Under the pieces are notes generated by a model, which did not search any database, was not told the DNA's origin, and was given only the letters and a program-made list of their open reading frames with translations. A stretch of DNA of 64,000 nt from Solirubrum koreensis (GTDB lineage: Bacteria > Bacteroidota > Bacteroidia > Cytophagales > Hymenobacteraceae): contig NZ_BAABHA010000015.1 of the NCBI RefSeq assembly GCF_039541855.1, forward strand, positions 1 through 64,000, in the 5' to 3' direction. The translations under genes and the position numbers were made by a program. Below, in pieces: positions 1 through 7,311 of the stretch (position 1 is the stretch's first letter; every line of letters begins with the position of its first letter).

Positions 1-64
<64 letters not shown>

Positions 65-197
65 TAGTATATTGTCGATCTAGCCGGAGCTAGATCCATG
101 TCGAGTGCTGATCCGACCCGTATTTGACGAGCTTTATTCTTTGTACGCTGCTCGTTGTTTTGCCGAAGCAAAACAGTCTTACCAATTGTCTTTCCAG

Positions 198-210
198 TCT
201 TTCAAAGAAC
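198..210 (-). promoter_or_regulatory. boxA-like antitermination element in rRNA leader
   Basis: On the minus strand the leader contains GTTCTTTGAAAGA, which resembles the boxA element recognised by NusB-NusE for rRNA antitermination. It lies downstream of both rRNA promoters and about 135 bases upstream of the 16S 5' end, the expected position. Assignment rests on similarity only. A nusB gene is present in this window at 21228-22442. Confidence 0.4.
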
Positions 211-378
211 GTTTGCTGATTCCATCTGAATCAACTTGGCGGCCAAATCAAGTAGCCTTATGTGTTCCTGCTTCGTTAGCTAGTTATCGGAAGCAGAGAA
301 GTAACATCAACTGCATTTCGATTCGTTCACTAACCTTTATCTTTTTCTGTGACCCTTGCGTCGTTCCGTTTGGGGATG

Positions 379-409
379 CAAAGGTAGGAAGCTTATTCTG
401 TTTTGCAAG
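379..409 (-). promoter_or_regulatory. rRNA promoter, proximal
   Basis: The minus strand shows TACCTTTG (379-386), a perfect match to the Bacteroidota -7 consensus TAnnTTTG. A TTG-type -33 element (CTTG, 406-409) lies 19 bases upstream. Transcription would run toward the 16S gene. Confidence 0.75.
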
Positions 410-480
410 AGGATCAAGAAAAAAATTCAAACTTAATTTCTTTCTCTTCGTACAAGCCCCCTTCCTTCTGAAGCGGGGTG

Positions 481-510
481 CAAAGGTAAGAGGCGTTTTG
501 GTGTTTACAA
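481..510 (-). promoter_or_regulatory. rRNA promoter, distal
   Basis: This is a second perfect minus-strand -7 box, TACCTTTG (481-488), with TTG at 508-510, again with a 19-base spacer. It lies 102 bases upstream of the proximal promoter. The two share the core TACCTTTGCA and a following run of C, so this is a tandem rRNA promoter pair. Confidence 0.72.
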
Positions 511-686
511 CCTTTGCAAGGAAAAAACCTTTCAAGATTGTCTTTCCCTTTTCTTTAGGCAGTGGTGACGGAGGGCTTAACCAACTGGCTTCGAAACAGG
601 TTCCTTTCCGACAATAATTTTCTATAGAGCTGTTATAAGGCTGATGGCAGGAGTGTAATGAAGCATGATGATGGCAAAGTTTGCAC

Positions 687-1088
687 TTAGAGGATGGATA
701 GGGAAGACTTGGGTCGCATGCGATACTCGAACATAGTGGCAATGTTTAGTGCCTTTCCTTTTGCCTCTTCTGCTTTCGGGCCAAAGAACTTCTCCTCGAC
801 GGTAGCAAAAAACAGTTTCAGCCAACGTTGAAAATGCTCGGCTTCGAGGGGCAGGGCCATGTGCTTAGGAAAAGGGCGGCCTTTGTACCGCGCAGTACCG
901 AAGAGAACCGAGCTCCAGAAGTCGTACATGGTTAGCAGGTGGGTGGGCCAGTACACTTGAGCAATGGAATTGAAAACGGGACCGAGTAGCTCGTCCTGGT
1001 TCACCTTATTATAGAATGTATCGACAAGAACCTTGATATCGGCTTCGGTGCAGATGTCGGTTAGGGGGACGAAAGCGGCGGGGCTCAT
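687..1088 (-). CDS. group III truncated haemoglobin
   Basis: The 133-residue product resembles group III (trHbP-type) truncated haemoglobins: an N-terminal helix followed by a PVFN segment, a central W-P-T-H-L segment, a Y-x-G-x-P-F-x-K-H motif with the likely proximal haem histidine, and a C-terminal F-F-A-T-V region. Such proteins bind oxygen or nitric oxide and are commonly found beside microaerobic respiratory genes, as here. The ATG at 1088 is chosen over an upstream TTG at 1103. It lies 30 bases downstream of a membrane-protein gene on the same strand, so the two are probably cotranscribed. The regulatory palindrome at 1719-1736 could serve this pair as well as ccoI. Confidence 0.85.
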   Translation of the reverse strand: MSPAAFVPLTDICTEADIKVLVDTFYNKVNQDELLGPVFNSIAQVYWPTHLLTMYDFWSSVLFGTARYKGRPFPKHMALPLEAEHFQRWLKLFFATVEEKFFGPKAEEAKGKALNIATMFEYRMRPKSSLSIL

Positions 1089-1118
1089 GGGAAGGACGAA
1101 CAAATGAATTGGGCTAAA

Positions 1119-1604
1119 TTAGGCTGCTACCGGTAGCGCCAAGCTCGTATAAACTGCACGGCGGATGGTGGCTTGAAAGGCTAAGGTGCCGGCCACGATC
1201 AGGCACACGAACTTGGTCAGCTCAAGACCGATGTAGACGGCGTGCTGGGAGCTGGGTGGCGTGAGTGAGCCGGCTTGCAAAGTAATGGCACGGGCGTCCA
1301 GCGCGGGAAGGAGGATGAATGTTTGCGCCAACAGAATAAGGACCACCGTAAGCAGCACCAGCCACAAGCGGGATGGTATCCGTACGATTCCGGCGCAGAG
1401 TAGGGCTACTACGCTGAGAGTCAGCTCTACTTTATTGAGGGCATGAAACACAATACGGCCAATGCCTACACCCAGCACTACGGTGATGTTGGGGGCAGTG
1501 AACTTCAGTGGCGCTTCCAGAAAGGAGATACCCGCTACCATACCCGCCCATAAAAACAAGGACAGCACCAGCAGCAGGGAAAGCGTAGCGGAAGAAAAAC
1601 GCAT
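1119..1604 (-). CDS. conserved four-helix membrane protein, function unknown
   Basis: The product has 161 residues and four predicted membrane segments: about 6-30, 45-70, 75-100 and 125-150. Between the first two lies a loop with G-I-S-F-L-E-A-P-L-K-F. I do not recognise a catalytic motif; it faintly recalls the DUF4149/TMEM205-like membrane proteins, but this is not secure. The start is an ATG at 1604. It is first in a likely two-gene unit with the truncated haemoglobin and is divergent from ccoI, with a Crp/Fnr-like palindrome between them, so a role in low-oxygen physiology is possible but inferred from position only. Confidence 0.6.
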   Translation of the reverse strand: MRFSSATLSLLLVLSLFLWAGMVAGISFLEAPLKFTAPNITVVLGVGIGRIVFHALNKVELTLSVVALLCAGIVRIPSRLWLVLLTVVLILLAQTFILLPALDARAITLQAGSLTPPSSQHAVYIGLELTKFVCLIVAGTLAFQATIRRAVYTSLALPVAA

Positions 1605-1718
1605 AAGGAAACGTGATGAGGCAAGTCAGACCGCGAGCAAAGCGGGACTGGCCGCTGGAACAACAGTTCAAAAGTCGGGGGTGATTCATGGTGAAGGGCT
1701 GATGAGGATCAACTAAGC

Positions 1719-1736
1719 AGCTGATGTTCGTCAGCT
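1719..1736. promoter_or_regulatory. Crp/Fnr-type operator upstream of ccoI
   Basis: AGCTGATGTTCGTCAGCT is an 18-base interrupted palindrome with core TGAT-N4-GTCA. Its centre (1727.5) lies 36.5 bases before the last base of the ccoI -7 box, placing it near -41.5 relative to the likely start of transcription. That is the classical class II activator position for Crp/Fnr proteins. The same arrangement occurs upstream of ccoNO. Confidence 0.7.
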
Positions 1737-1756
1737 TTTGGTACGGATGAGCAACG

Positions 1757-1764
1757 GAAATTTG
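1757..1764 (+). promoter_or_regulatory. -7 promoter element of ccoI
   Basis: GAAATTTG matches the consensus TAnnTTTG except at its first base. No good -33 element precedes it, and the Crp/Fnr-like palindrome occupies that zone, which fits an activator-dependent promoter. Confidence 0.5.
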
Positions 1765-1789
1765 CTCTTCATCAGACCCTGACCCCGGC

Positions 1790-4240
1790 GTGCTTACTAC
1801 CGCGAAGCTCACTCCTACCCGCCATGCCTGCACCCACTGCGGCGAGGATTGCCCCACGCATCCCATTCTGCTGCGCGACAAGCCGTTCTGTTGCCAGGGC
1901 TGCAAAGCCGTGTACGAACTGCTTGACGCGAATAACCTCTGTACCTACTACGCCCTCGACGAGCACCCTGGCCAGAAGGTACAGGAAGTGGAGCTACCCG
2001 GCCGTTTCGATTACTTGGACTCGGAAACGGTGCAGGCGCAGTTGCTGAGCTTCCGCTCCGATACGCTGGCGCGGCTTACGCTAATGCTTCCGCAGATGCA
2101 TTGTGCCTCGTGCATCTACTTGCTCGAAAACCTCTACAAGCTCAATGCGGGCGTGTCGGAGTCGCGGGTTAATTTCTTGCGCAAGGAAATCAGCATCAGC
2201 TACGTGCCGGCCGAAACGTCGTTGAAGGAAGTGGTGAAGTTGCTGGCTTCGCTGGGCTATGAGCCGCAGATTACGCTGGCTGAGCTGGGCGCGCAACCTA
2301 ATCATGGAAGCCGCGCCATCTACTATAAGCTGGGGCTGGCGGGCTTCTGCTTCGGCAACGTAATGCTGCTGGCTTTCCCCGACTACCTGTCGTTCACCGA
2401 TCAGCTGGCTCATGCATTCGGGCGCTTCTTCGGCTTTATCAGCCTGGTACTGAGCTTACCGGTGCTGCTGTACAGCGCGCAGGACTTTTACCGCTTGGCC
2501 TGGGCGGGGCTGAAACAGCGTTACATCAACCTCGACTTTCCTATCAGCCTCGGCCTCACGGCCCTGTTCAGCGTTAGCAGCTACGAAATTTTGACGGGTA
2601 CCGGACCCGGTTACTTCGACTCGTTTACGGGACTGGTGTTTTTCATGCTGATCGGCAAATGGGTGCAGCAGCACACCTACGATGCCCTGCGTTTTGACCG
2701 TGACTTCACCTCGTACTTCCCAGTAGCCGTGACATTGCTCACGAAAGAGGGCGAGAAATCAGTGTCGGTGAAAGAACTACAAGTGGGCGCCCGCATACTG
2801 GTACGCAACCAGGAGGTGATTCCCGCCGATGCCATACTCATGCGCGGCACGGGCCAGATCGACTACTCCTTTGTATCGGGTGAGAGTGTACCGGTGGCCA
2901 AGGTAACGGGTGAGGTGGTGTACGCCGGTGGCCGGCAGGTGGGCGAAGCTGTGGAGCTGGAAGTAGTGCGCGAAGTGTCGCAGGGCTACCTCACGCAGCT
3001 CTGGAACAATCCCGCCTTTCAGAAAGCCGACAAGCAGACACTGGAAACCTACGCCAACAAGGTAGGCCGCTACTTTGTGGCCGCTACGTTGCTGATTGCG
3101 GCCGGCGCCATTCTGTACTGGTACCCGCGCGACCAACAGATGATGTGGCGGGCCTTTACCTCGGTGCTCGTTATTGCCTGCCCGTGCGCATTGTCGTTGG
3201 CGACGCCTTTTGCACTAGGCAGCGCCCTCACGGCTTTCGGCCGTTGGAAGTTTTTCCTGAAGAACTCCAACGTGGCCGAAACCCTAGGCCGCGCTACCAC
3301 CATTGTGTTCGATAAAACCGGCACCCTCACCGATGTAAAACGCTCGGCAGTGGAGTATAGCGGTCCGGTGCTTACCCCGCACGAGCAGCAGATGCTATCG
3401 GCGGTGGTGCGCCAATCGACGCACCCTTTAAGCCTACGCCTGGCCGAAGAGCTGCCGCAAGGCTCGTTTACGGTTACCGATTTCGTGGAAGTGCCGGGCC
3501 AGGGCCTGCGCGGTACGGTAAACGGCGTGGTGGTGAAGGTGGGCTCGGCAGCTTTTATAGAGGCCGAACCAAGCTTAGAGCAGGCTAGGCAGGCAAAACT
3601 GGAACCGCTTACCGCTGAAACCGCCGACAATCGGCAGTCCCGAGTGTACGTCAGCCTCGACGATGATTTGGCCGGCTGCTACGTGTTCCGCAACGTGTAC
3701 CGCCAGGACCTGCGCGAAATTCTCGCCGACCTCGGCCGGCGCTACCGCATGGCGGTGCTTTCCGGAGACAACGACACCGAGCAGGACCGCCTGCGCGAGC
3801 TGTTCGGGCCGAAAGCCGAGCTGCGTTTCCACCAGACGCCCCAGCAGAAGCTCGACTACATAGCCGAGCTCAAGCGGCAGGGCGAAACCGTTATTATGGT
3901 GGGCGACGGGCTGAACGACGCCGGCGCTCTGCAACAGGCCGATGCTGGCATTGCCCTCACCGATACGCTTTCGAACTTTTCCCCGGCCTGCGACGCCATT
4001 CTGGACGCGGGCAGCTTTGGCAAGCTGAACACCTTCCTGAAGTTCACCCAGGACTGCTTACAGGTGGTGCTGGCCACGTTCGTCCTCTCTTTCGTTTACA
4101 ACGGCGTGGGGCTGGGCCTAGCGGTACAGGGCAAGTTCACACCCATTGTCTCGGCCATTCTCATGCCCATCAGCTCCCTGAGCGTGATGCTTTTCGCCAC
4201 TCTGCTGGTGCGGCTGGCGGCTTACAAACGCAAACTCTAA
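1790..4240 (+). CDS. ccoI: copper-translocating P-type ATPase, cbb3 oxidase assembly (CcoI/FixI)
   Basis: This 816-residue P1B-type ATPase is expected to supply copper to the cbb3 cytochrome oxidase encoded downstream. An N-terminal cysteine-rich segment (C-x2-C-x3-C and C-C-x-x-C, residues 14-40) is typical of FixI-type pumps. A heavy-metal-associated motif M-H-C-A-S-C follows at 103-108. The transport motif is C-P-C at 464-466, the phosphorylated aspartate is D508 in DKTGT, and the hinge motif GDGLNDAGAL lies near 705. Translation starts at a GTG at 1790, 26 bases after the -7 box. It is followed 12 bases later by ccoS and then a terminator, so ccoI-ccoS form one transcription unit. Confidence 0.95.
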   Translation: MLTTAKLTPTRHACTHCGEDCPTHPILLRDKPFCCQGCKAVYELLDANNLCTYYALDEHPGQKVQEVELPGRFDYLDSETVQAQLLSFRSDTLARLTLMLPQMHCASCIYLLENLYKLNAGVSESRVNFLRKEISISYVPAETSLKEVVKLLASLGYEPQITLAELGAQPNHGSRAIYYKLGLAGFCFGNVMLLAFPDYLSFTDQLAHAFGRFFGFISLVLSLPVLLYSAQDFYRLAWAGLKQRYINLDFPISLGLTALFSVSSYEILTGTGPGYFDSFTGLVFFMLIGKWVQQHTYDALRFDRDFTSYFPVAVTLLTKEGEKSVSVKELQVGARILVRNQEVIPADAILMRGTGQIDYSFVSGESVPVAKVTGEVVYAGGRQVGEAVELEVVREVSQGYLTQLWNNPAFQKADKQTLETYANKVGRYFVAATLLIAAGAILYWYPRDQQMMWRAFTSVLVIACPCALSLATPFALGSALTAFGRWKFFLKNSNVAETLGRATTIVFDKTGTLTDVKRSAVEYSGPVLTPHEQQMLSAVVRQSTHPLSLRLAEELPQGSFTVTDFVEVPGQGLRGTVNGVVVKVGSAAFIEAEPSLEQARQAKLEPLTAETADNRQSRVYVSLDDDLAGCYVFRNVYRQDLREILADLGRRYRMAVLSGDNDTEQDRLRELFGPKAELRFHQTPQQKLDYIAELKRQGETVIMVGDGLNDAGALQQADAGIALTDTLSNFSPACDAILDAGSFGKLNTFLKFTQDCLQVVLATFVLSFVYNGVGLGLAVQGKFTPIVSAILMPISSLSVMLFATLLVRLAAYKRKL

Positions 4241-4252
4241 CTTCTTCCGGTC

Positions 4253-4417
4253 ATGGAAATCATCTTCGGTCTCATCGTTATTTCGCTCACTGTTGCCGTG
4301 CTGTTTCTGCTGGCCTTCGTGTGGGCCGTGCGCAGCAAACAATACGACGATACCTACACCCCCGCAGTGCGCATGTTGTTTGAAGACAACGAAACGCAAA
4401 CGCCCGCGAAGCATTAA
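4253..4417 (+). CDS. ccoS: cbb3 oxidase assembly protein CcoS
   Basis: This small gene encodes a 54-residue protein with one N-terminal membrane helix (about residues 3-24) followed by A-V-R-S-K-Q-Y-D-D and a short polar tail. This is the usual CcoS architecture: a single helix followed by a conserved W/R-x-x-x-x-Q-(Y/F)-D-D segment. CcoS is needed for cofactor insertion into the cbb3 oxidase. It lies 12 bases after ccoI, the usual partner, and is followed by a strong hairpin terminator. Confidence 0.9.
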   Translation: MEIIFGLIVISLTVAVLFLLAFVWAVRSKQYDDTYTPAVRMLFEDNETQTPAKH

Positions 4418-4433
4418 CAATGCAGCAGTCTGA

Positions 4434-4491
4434 AACGCCGGGGCGGGTCGCACCACCATTAAAGTGTTGTGCGGCCCGCTCCGGCGTTTTT
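4434..4491 (+). terminator. rho-independent terminator after ccoS
   Basis: An imperfect GC-rich stem pairs ACGCCGGGGCGGGTCGCAC with GTGCGGCCCGCTCCGGCGT, with two bulges, and is followed by a run of T. It separates the ccoIS unit from ccoNO. Confidence 0.7.
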
Positions 4492-4723
4492 CCTGGCAGC
4501 GGTACGGCTTTTCCAGCTTTGCCCAGCAGCCTAATACCGACGGAAGTTCATTTCCCTCAGCTCCGAAGACTTGCACATGATTTTCTGGGTGCTGTAGTAC
4601 CGCGCACCACTACGCTCTTACCACAACATGAGGACCTTGGCTATTGCAAGGCCGCCACGGCGCGCTGTGTAATTCAGCCGACGAATGATGCCGCAGCTTC
4701 CTGCTGGTGAATTAGGGCAACAC

Positions 4724-4737
4724 CTGACATCAATCAG
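4724..4737. promoter_or_regulatory. second Crp/Fnr-type site upstream of ccoNO
   Basis: CTGACATCAATCAG fits TGAY-N4-RTCA (TGAC-ATCA-ATCA). Its centre lies 23 bases upstream of the stronger site, close to two helical turns, putting it near -64.5. It is weaker because the inner bases are not symmetrical. Confidence 0.45.
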
Positions 4738-4747
4738 CGCCAGTGTC

Positions 4748-4759
4748 TGACGTTCGTCA
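4748..4759. promoter_or_regulatory. Crp/Fnr-type operator upstream of ccoNO
   Basis: TGACGTTCGTCA has perfect TGACG/CGTCA arms. Its centre (4753.5) is 36.5 bases from the last base of the -7 box at 4783-4790, identical to the ccoI promoter. It probably binds the receiver-Crp regulator encoded at 13467-14519 (inference). Confidence 0.72.
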
Positions 4760-4782
4760 TCTTTTCGGAGGGGGCCAATGGG

Positions 4783-4790
4783 GAGTTTTG
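4783..4790 (+). promoter_or_regulatory. -7 promoter element of ccoNO
   Basis: GAGTTTTG matches TAnnTTTG except at the first base, as does the ccoI box. The coding start lies 29 bases further on. Confidence 0.5.
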
Positions 4791-4818
4791 TAACACTCAA
4801 AATAACCCGTTTCGCGCT

Positions 4819-7020
4819 ATGGCTGTGCTGGTCCAAGCGAAGCCGCCCAAAGAGCAGGAAAAACTCTCGAAGGCCGTTCTCGCATCCTTTTACGACAACA
4901 AAATCGTCCGAGACTTCGGCATTGCTACCGTGTTCTGGGGCATTGCCGGTATGCTCATCGGGGTTATAGCCGCGTTTCAGCTGGCCCGCCCCGAAATGAA
5001 CATGGGTACGCCCTACACCACGTTTGGGCGCATCCGACCGCTGCATACCAATGCCGTGATTTTTGCCTTCGTGGGCAACGGCATTTTCACCGGGGTGTAC
5101 TACTCCCTGCAGCGTCTGTGCAAAACCCGGATGTTCAGCGACTTGCTCAGCAAGATTCATTTCTGGGGCTGGCAGCTCATCATCGTTTCGGCCGTGGCTA
5201 CGCTGCCGCTGGGCTATACCAGCAGCAAGGAATACGCCGAGCTGGAATGGCCCATCGACATTGCCATTACGCTGATCTGGGTGGTGTTTGGCTGGAACAT
5301 GTTCGGCACCATTGCCCGCCGCAAGGAAAAGCACCTGTACGTGGGCATCTGGTTCTACATTGCCACGTTCCTCACGGTAGCCGTGCTGCACATCGTTAAC
5401 TCGGTGGCTTTGCCGGTATCGTTCCTGAAAAGCTACTCGGCCTACGCCGGGGTGCAGGACGCGCTGGTGCAGTGGTGGTACGGCCACAACGCGGTGGCGT
5501 TCTTCCTGACCACGCCCTACCTTGGTTTGATGTACTACTTCCTGCCCAAAGCGGCGGAGCGCCCGGTGTACTCGTACCGCCTGTCCATCATCCACTTCTG
5601 GTCGCTGATTTTCATTTACATCTGGGCCGGACCGCACCACTTGCTGTACACCTCCCTGCCCGACTGGGCGCAGAGCCTGGGCGTGGTTTTCTCCATCATG
5701 CTGATTGCCCCGAGCTGGGGCGGCATGATCAACGGCTTGCTCACGCTGCGCGGCGCCTGGGACAAGGTGCGCACCGAGCCGGTACTGAAGTTCATGGTGG
5801 TAGCCATTACCGCCTACGGCATGGCCACCTTCGAAGGCCCCATGCTGAGCCTCAAGAACGTTAACGCCATTGCCCACTTTACCGACTGGATTGTAGCCCA
5901 CGTACACGTAGGCGCCCTGGGCTGGAACGGTTTCCTGACCTTCGCCGTGCTCTACTGGCTGTGGCCGCGCCTCTACCAGACCCCGATTCATTCGCGCAAG
6001 CTGATGAACGTGCACTTCTGGCTGGGCACCTTGGGCATCCTGTTCTACGCCATTCCCATGTACTGGGCCGGCTTTACCCAAGGCCTGATGTGGAAGCAGT
6101 TCAACGACGAGGGCATGTTGCAGTACGCCAACTTCCTCGAAACTGTGATGCAGATTGTACCCATGTACTACCTGCGCGGCATTGGCGGGGTGTTGTACCT
6201 GAGCGGCGTGTTCCTGATGGTGTACAACCTCTACAAAACCGCTACTGCCGGCTCATTGCTAGCCAACGAGAAGTTCCACGCCCCGGCCGTAATCGACAAC
6301 GAGCACAGCCACGAAGGCGGCCACTGGCACCGCTGGATTGAACGCCGCCCCGTGCAACTCAGCATCTGGGCTACGGTAGCCATCCTGATTGGCGGCGCGG
6401 TGGAAATGGTGCCCACGTTCCTGATCAAGAGCAACGTGCCCACTATTGCCTCGGTGAAGCCTTACACTTCGCTGGAACTGGAAGGCCGCGACCTATACAT
6501 AAAGGAAGGCTGCGTGAACTGCCATACCCAGATGGTGCGCCCCTTCCGCTCCGAAACCGAGCGGTACGGCGAGTACTCCAAAGCCGGCGAGTTTGTGTAC
6601 GACCGTCCCTTCCTATGGGGCAGCAAGCGCACCGGTCCGGACCTGCACCGCGTGGGCCAGAAGTACCCGCACTCCTGGCACTACAACCACATGCTGGACC
6701 CCACGAGCATGTCGCCGGGCTCCATTATGCCGCCTTACCCCTGGATGTTCGAAAACGACATCGATTACAGCTCCACGGCCGACAAGATCAGCGCCCTGCG
6801 CAAGCTGGGCACGCCTTACCCGGCCGGTTATGAGCAGCAAGCCGTAGCCGACGCCCGCAAGCAGGCCGATGGTATTGTGGCCGAGCTAGCCAAGGAGGAC
6901 ATCCAGGTGAAGTCGGACAAGGAAATCGTGGCCCTCATTGCCTACCTGCAGCGCCTTGGTACCGACATTAAAGTGAAGGATGAACAGGCAGCCGCCGTGG
7001 CCGCTGCTGCCGCTGAGTAA
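4819..7020 (+). CDS. ccoNO: fused cbb3-type cytochrome oxidase subunits I and II (CcoN-CcoO)
   Basis: The 733-residue protein joins the haem-copper catalytic subunit CcoN (about residues 20-490, at least twelve membrane helices with the metal-binding histidine segments W-W-Y-G-H-N and A-G-P-H-H-L-L-Y) to the monohaem cytochrome c subunit CcoO. The latter begins near 510 with its own membrane helix and carries the haem motif C-V-N-C-H at 565-569. This fusion is usual in Bacteroidota. The enzyme reduces oxygen with high affinity at low oxygen tension. Residues after 715 are an alanine-rich tail. The ATG at 4819 follows the -7 box at 4783-4790. It heads ccoNO-ccoQ-ccoP-ccoG-ccoH. Confidence 0.96.
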   Translation: MAVLVQAKPPKEQEKLSKAVLASFYDNKIVRDFGIATVFWGIAGMLIGVIAAFQLARPEMNMGTPYTTFGRIRPLHTNAVIFAFVGNGIFTGVYYSLQRLCKTRMFSDLLSKIHFWGWQLIIVSAVATLPLGYTSSKEYAELEWPIDIAITLIWVVFGWNMFGTIARRKEKHLYVGIWFYIATFLTVAVLHIVNSVALPVSFLKSYSAYAGVQDALVQWWYGHNAVAFFLTTPYLGLMYYFLPKAAERPVYSYRLSIIHFWSLIFIYIWAGPHHLLYTSLPDWAQSLGVVFSIMLIAPSWGGMINGLLTLRGAWDKVRTEPVLKFMVVAITAYGMATFEGPMLSLKNVNAIAHFTDWIVAHVHVGALGWNGFLTFAVLYWLWPRLYQTPIHSRKLMNVHFWLGTLGILFYAIPMYWAGFTQGLMWKQFNDEGMLQYANFLETVMQIVPMYYLRGIGGVLYLSGVFLMVYNLYKTATAGSLLANEKFHAPAVIDNEHSHEGGHWHRWIERRPVQLSIWATVAILIGGAVEMVPTFLIKSNVPTIASVKPYTSLELEGRDLYIKEGCVNCHTQMVRPFRSETERYGEYSKAGEFVYDRPFLWGSKRTGPDLHRVGQKYPHSWHYNHMLDPTSMSPGSIMPPYPWMFENDIDYSSTADKISALRKLGTPYPAGYEQQAVADARKQADGIVAELAKEDIQVKSDKEIVALIAYLQRLGTDIKVKDEQAAAVAAAAAE

Positions 7021-7110
7021 TAACCCACAGCCCTGGGGCGGAGCACCTGCAAAACGTGCTGAGAACACCTGATCGGTGCTCCGTCCTCCGGCTTTCCCGA
7101 GTCAAGCGTC

Positions 7111-7311
7111 ATGTACAAGAACGTCCTTCAGGCAATCAGCGGCATCGAAATCTACCCGCTCATTTCCTTCGCCATCTTCTTCCTCTTCTTCCTGGCTTTG
7201 CTGGTTTACGTGGCCGTGGCCAACCGCGAGCATATCAAAGCCATGGCCCAAATGCCCCTGCAGGACGACGACGCCCAGCAGCCCCAGCCCAAAGGAGGTG
7301 CGCTATGCTAA
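7111..7311 (+). CDS. ccoQ: cbb3 oxidase subunit CcoQ
   Basis: This 66-residue protein has one central membrane helix (about 14-38) and a short charged, glutamine-rich cytoplasmic tail, typical of CcoQ/FixQ, which stabilises the oxidase. It sits between ccoNO and ccoP as expected. Its last seven bases overlap the start of ccoP, and the AAAGGAGG sequence just before that overlap looks like a strong ribosome binding site for ccoP. Confidence 0.88.
   Translation: MYKNVLQAISGIEIYPLISFAIFFLFFLALLVYVAVANREHIKAMAQMPLQDDDAQQPQPKGGALC

Larger units (their letters stand above)
65..686. other. rRNA leader and upstream region, no protein gene
   Basis: This 620-base stretch lies between the 16S gene and the 3' end of the globin gene. 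It is AT-richer than its surroundings. It holds two minus-strand promoters facing the rRNA (379-409 and 481-510) and a boxA-like leader sequence (about 198-210). Open frames here overlap these promoters, lack recognisable domains and are not credible as genes. Nothing else was recognised between about 520 and 686. Confidence 0.7.
4418..4818 (+). other. intergenic region with terminator and ccoNO promoter
   Basis: This 400-base gap holds the ccoIS terminator (4434-4491), then about 230 bases in which nothing was recognised. It ends with two Crp/Fnr-like palindromes (4724-4737 and 4748-4759) and a -7 box (4783-4790) for ccoNO. Open frames across it have no recognisable domain. Confidence 0.65.

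Noticed and set aside
105..617. Open frames of 150-170 codons on both strands in the rRNA leader region
   Set aside because: They overlap two strong rRNA promoters and a boxA-like element, and the translations are low in domain-like pattern.
4618..6081. Long antisense open frame (about 487 codons) opposite ccoNO
   Set aside because: It is rich in His, Gly, Gln and Val in the way of frames opposite GC-rich membrane-protein genes, and has no recognisable domain. The ccoNO reading is unambiguous.
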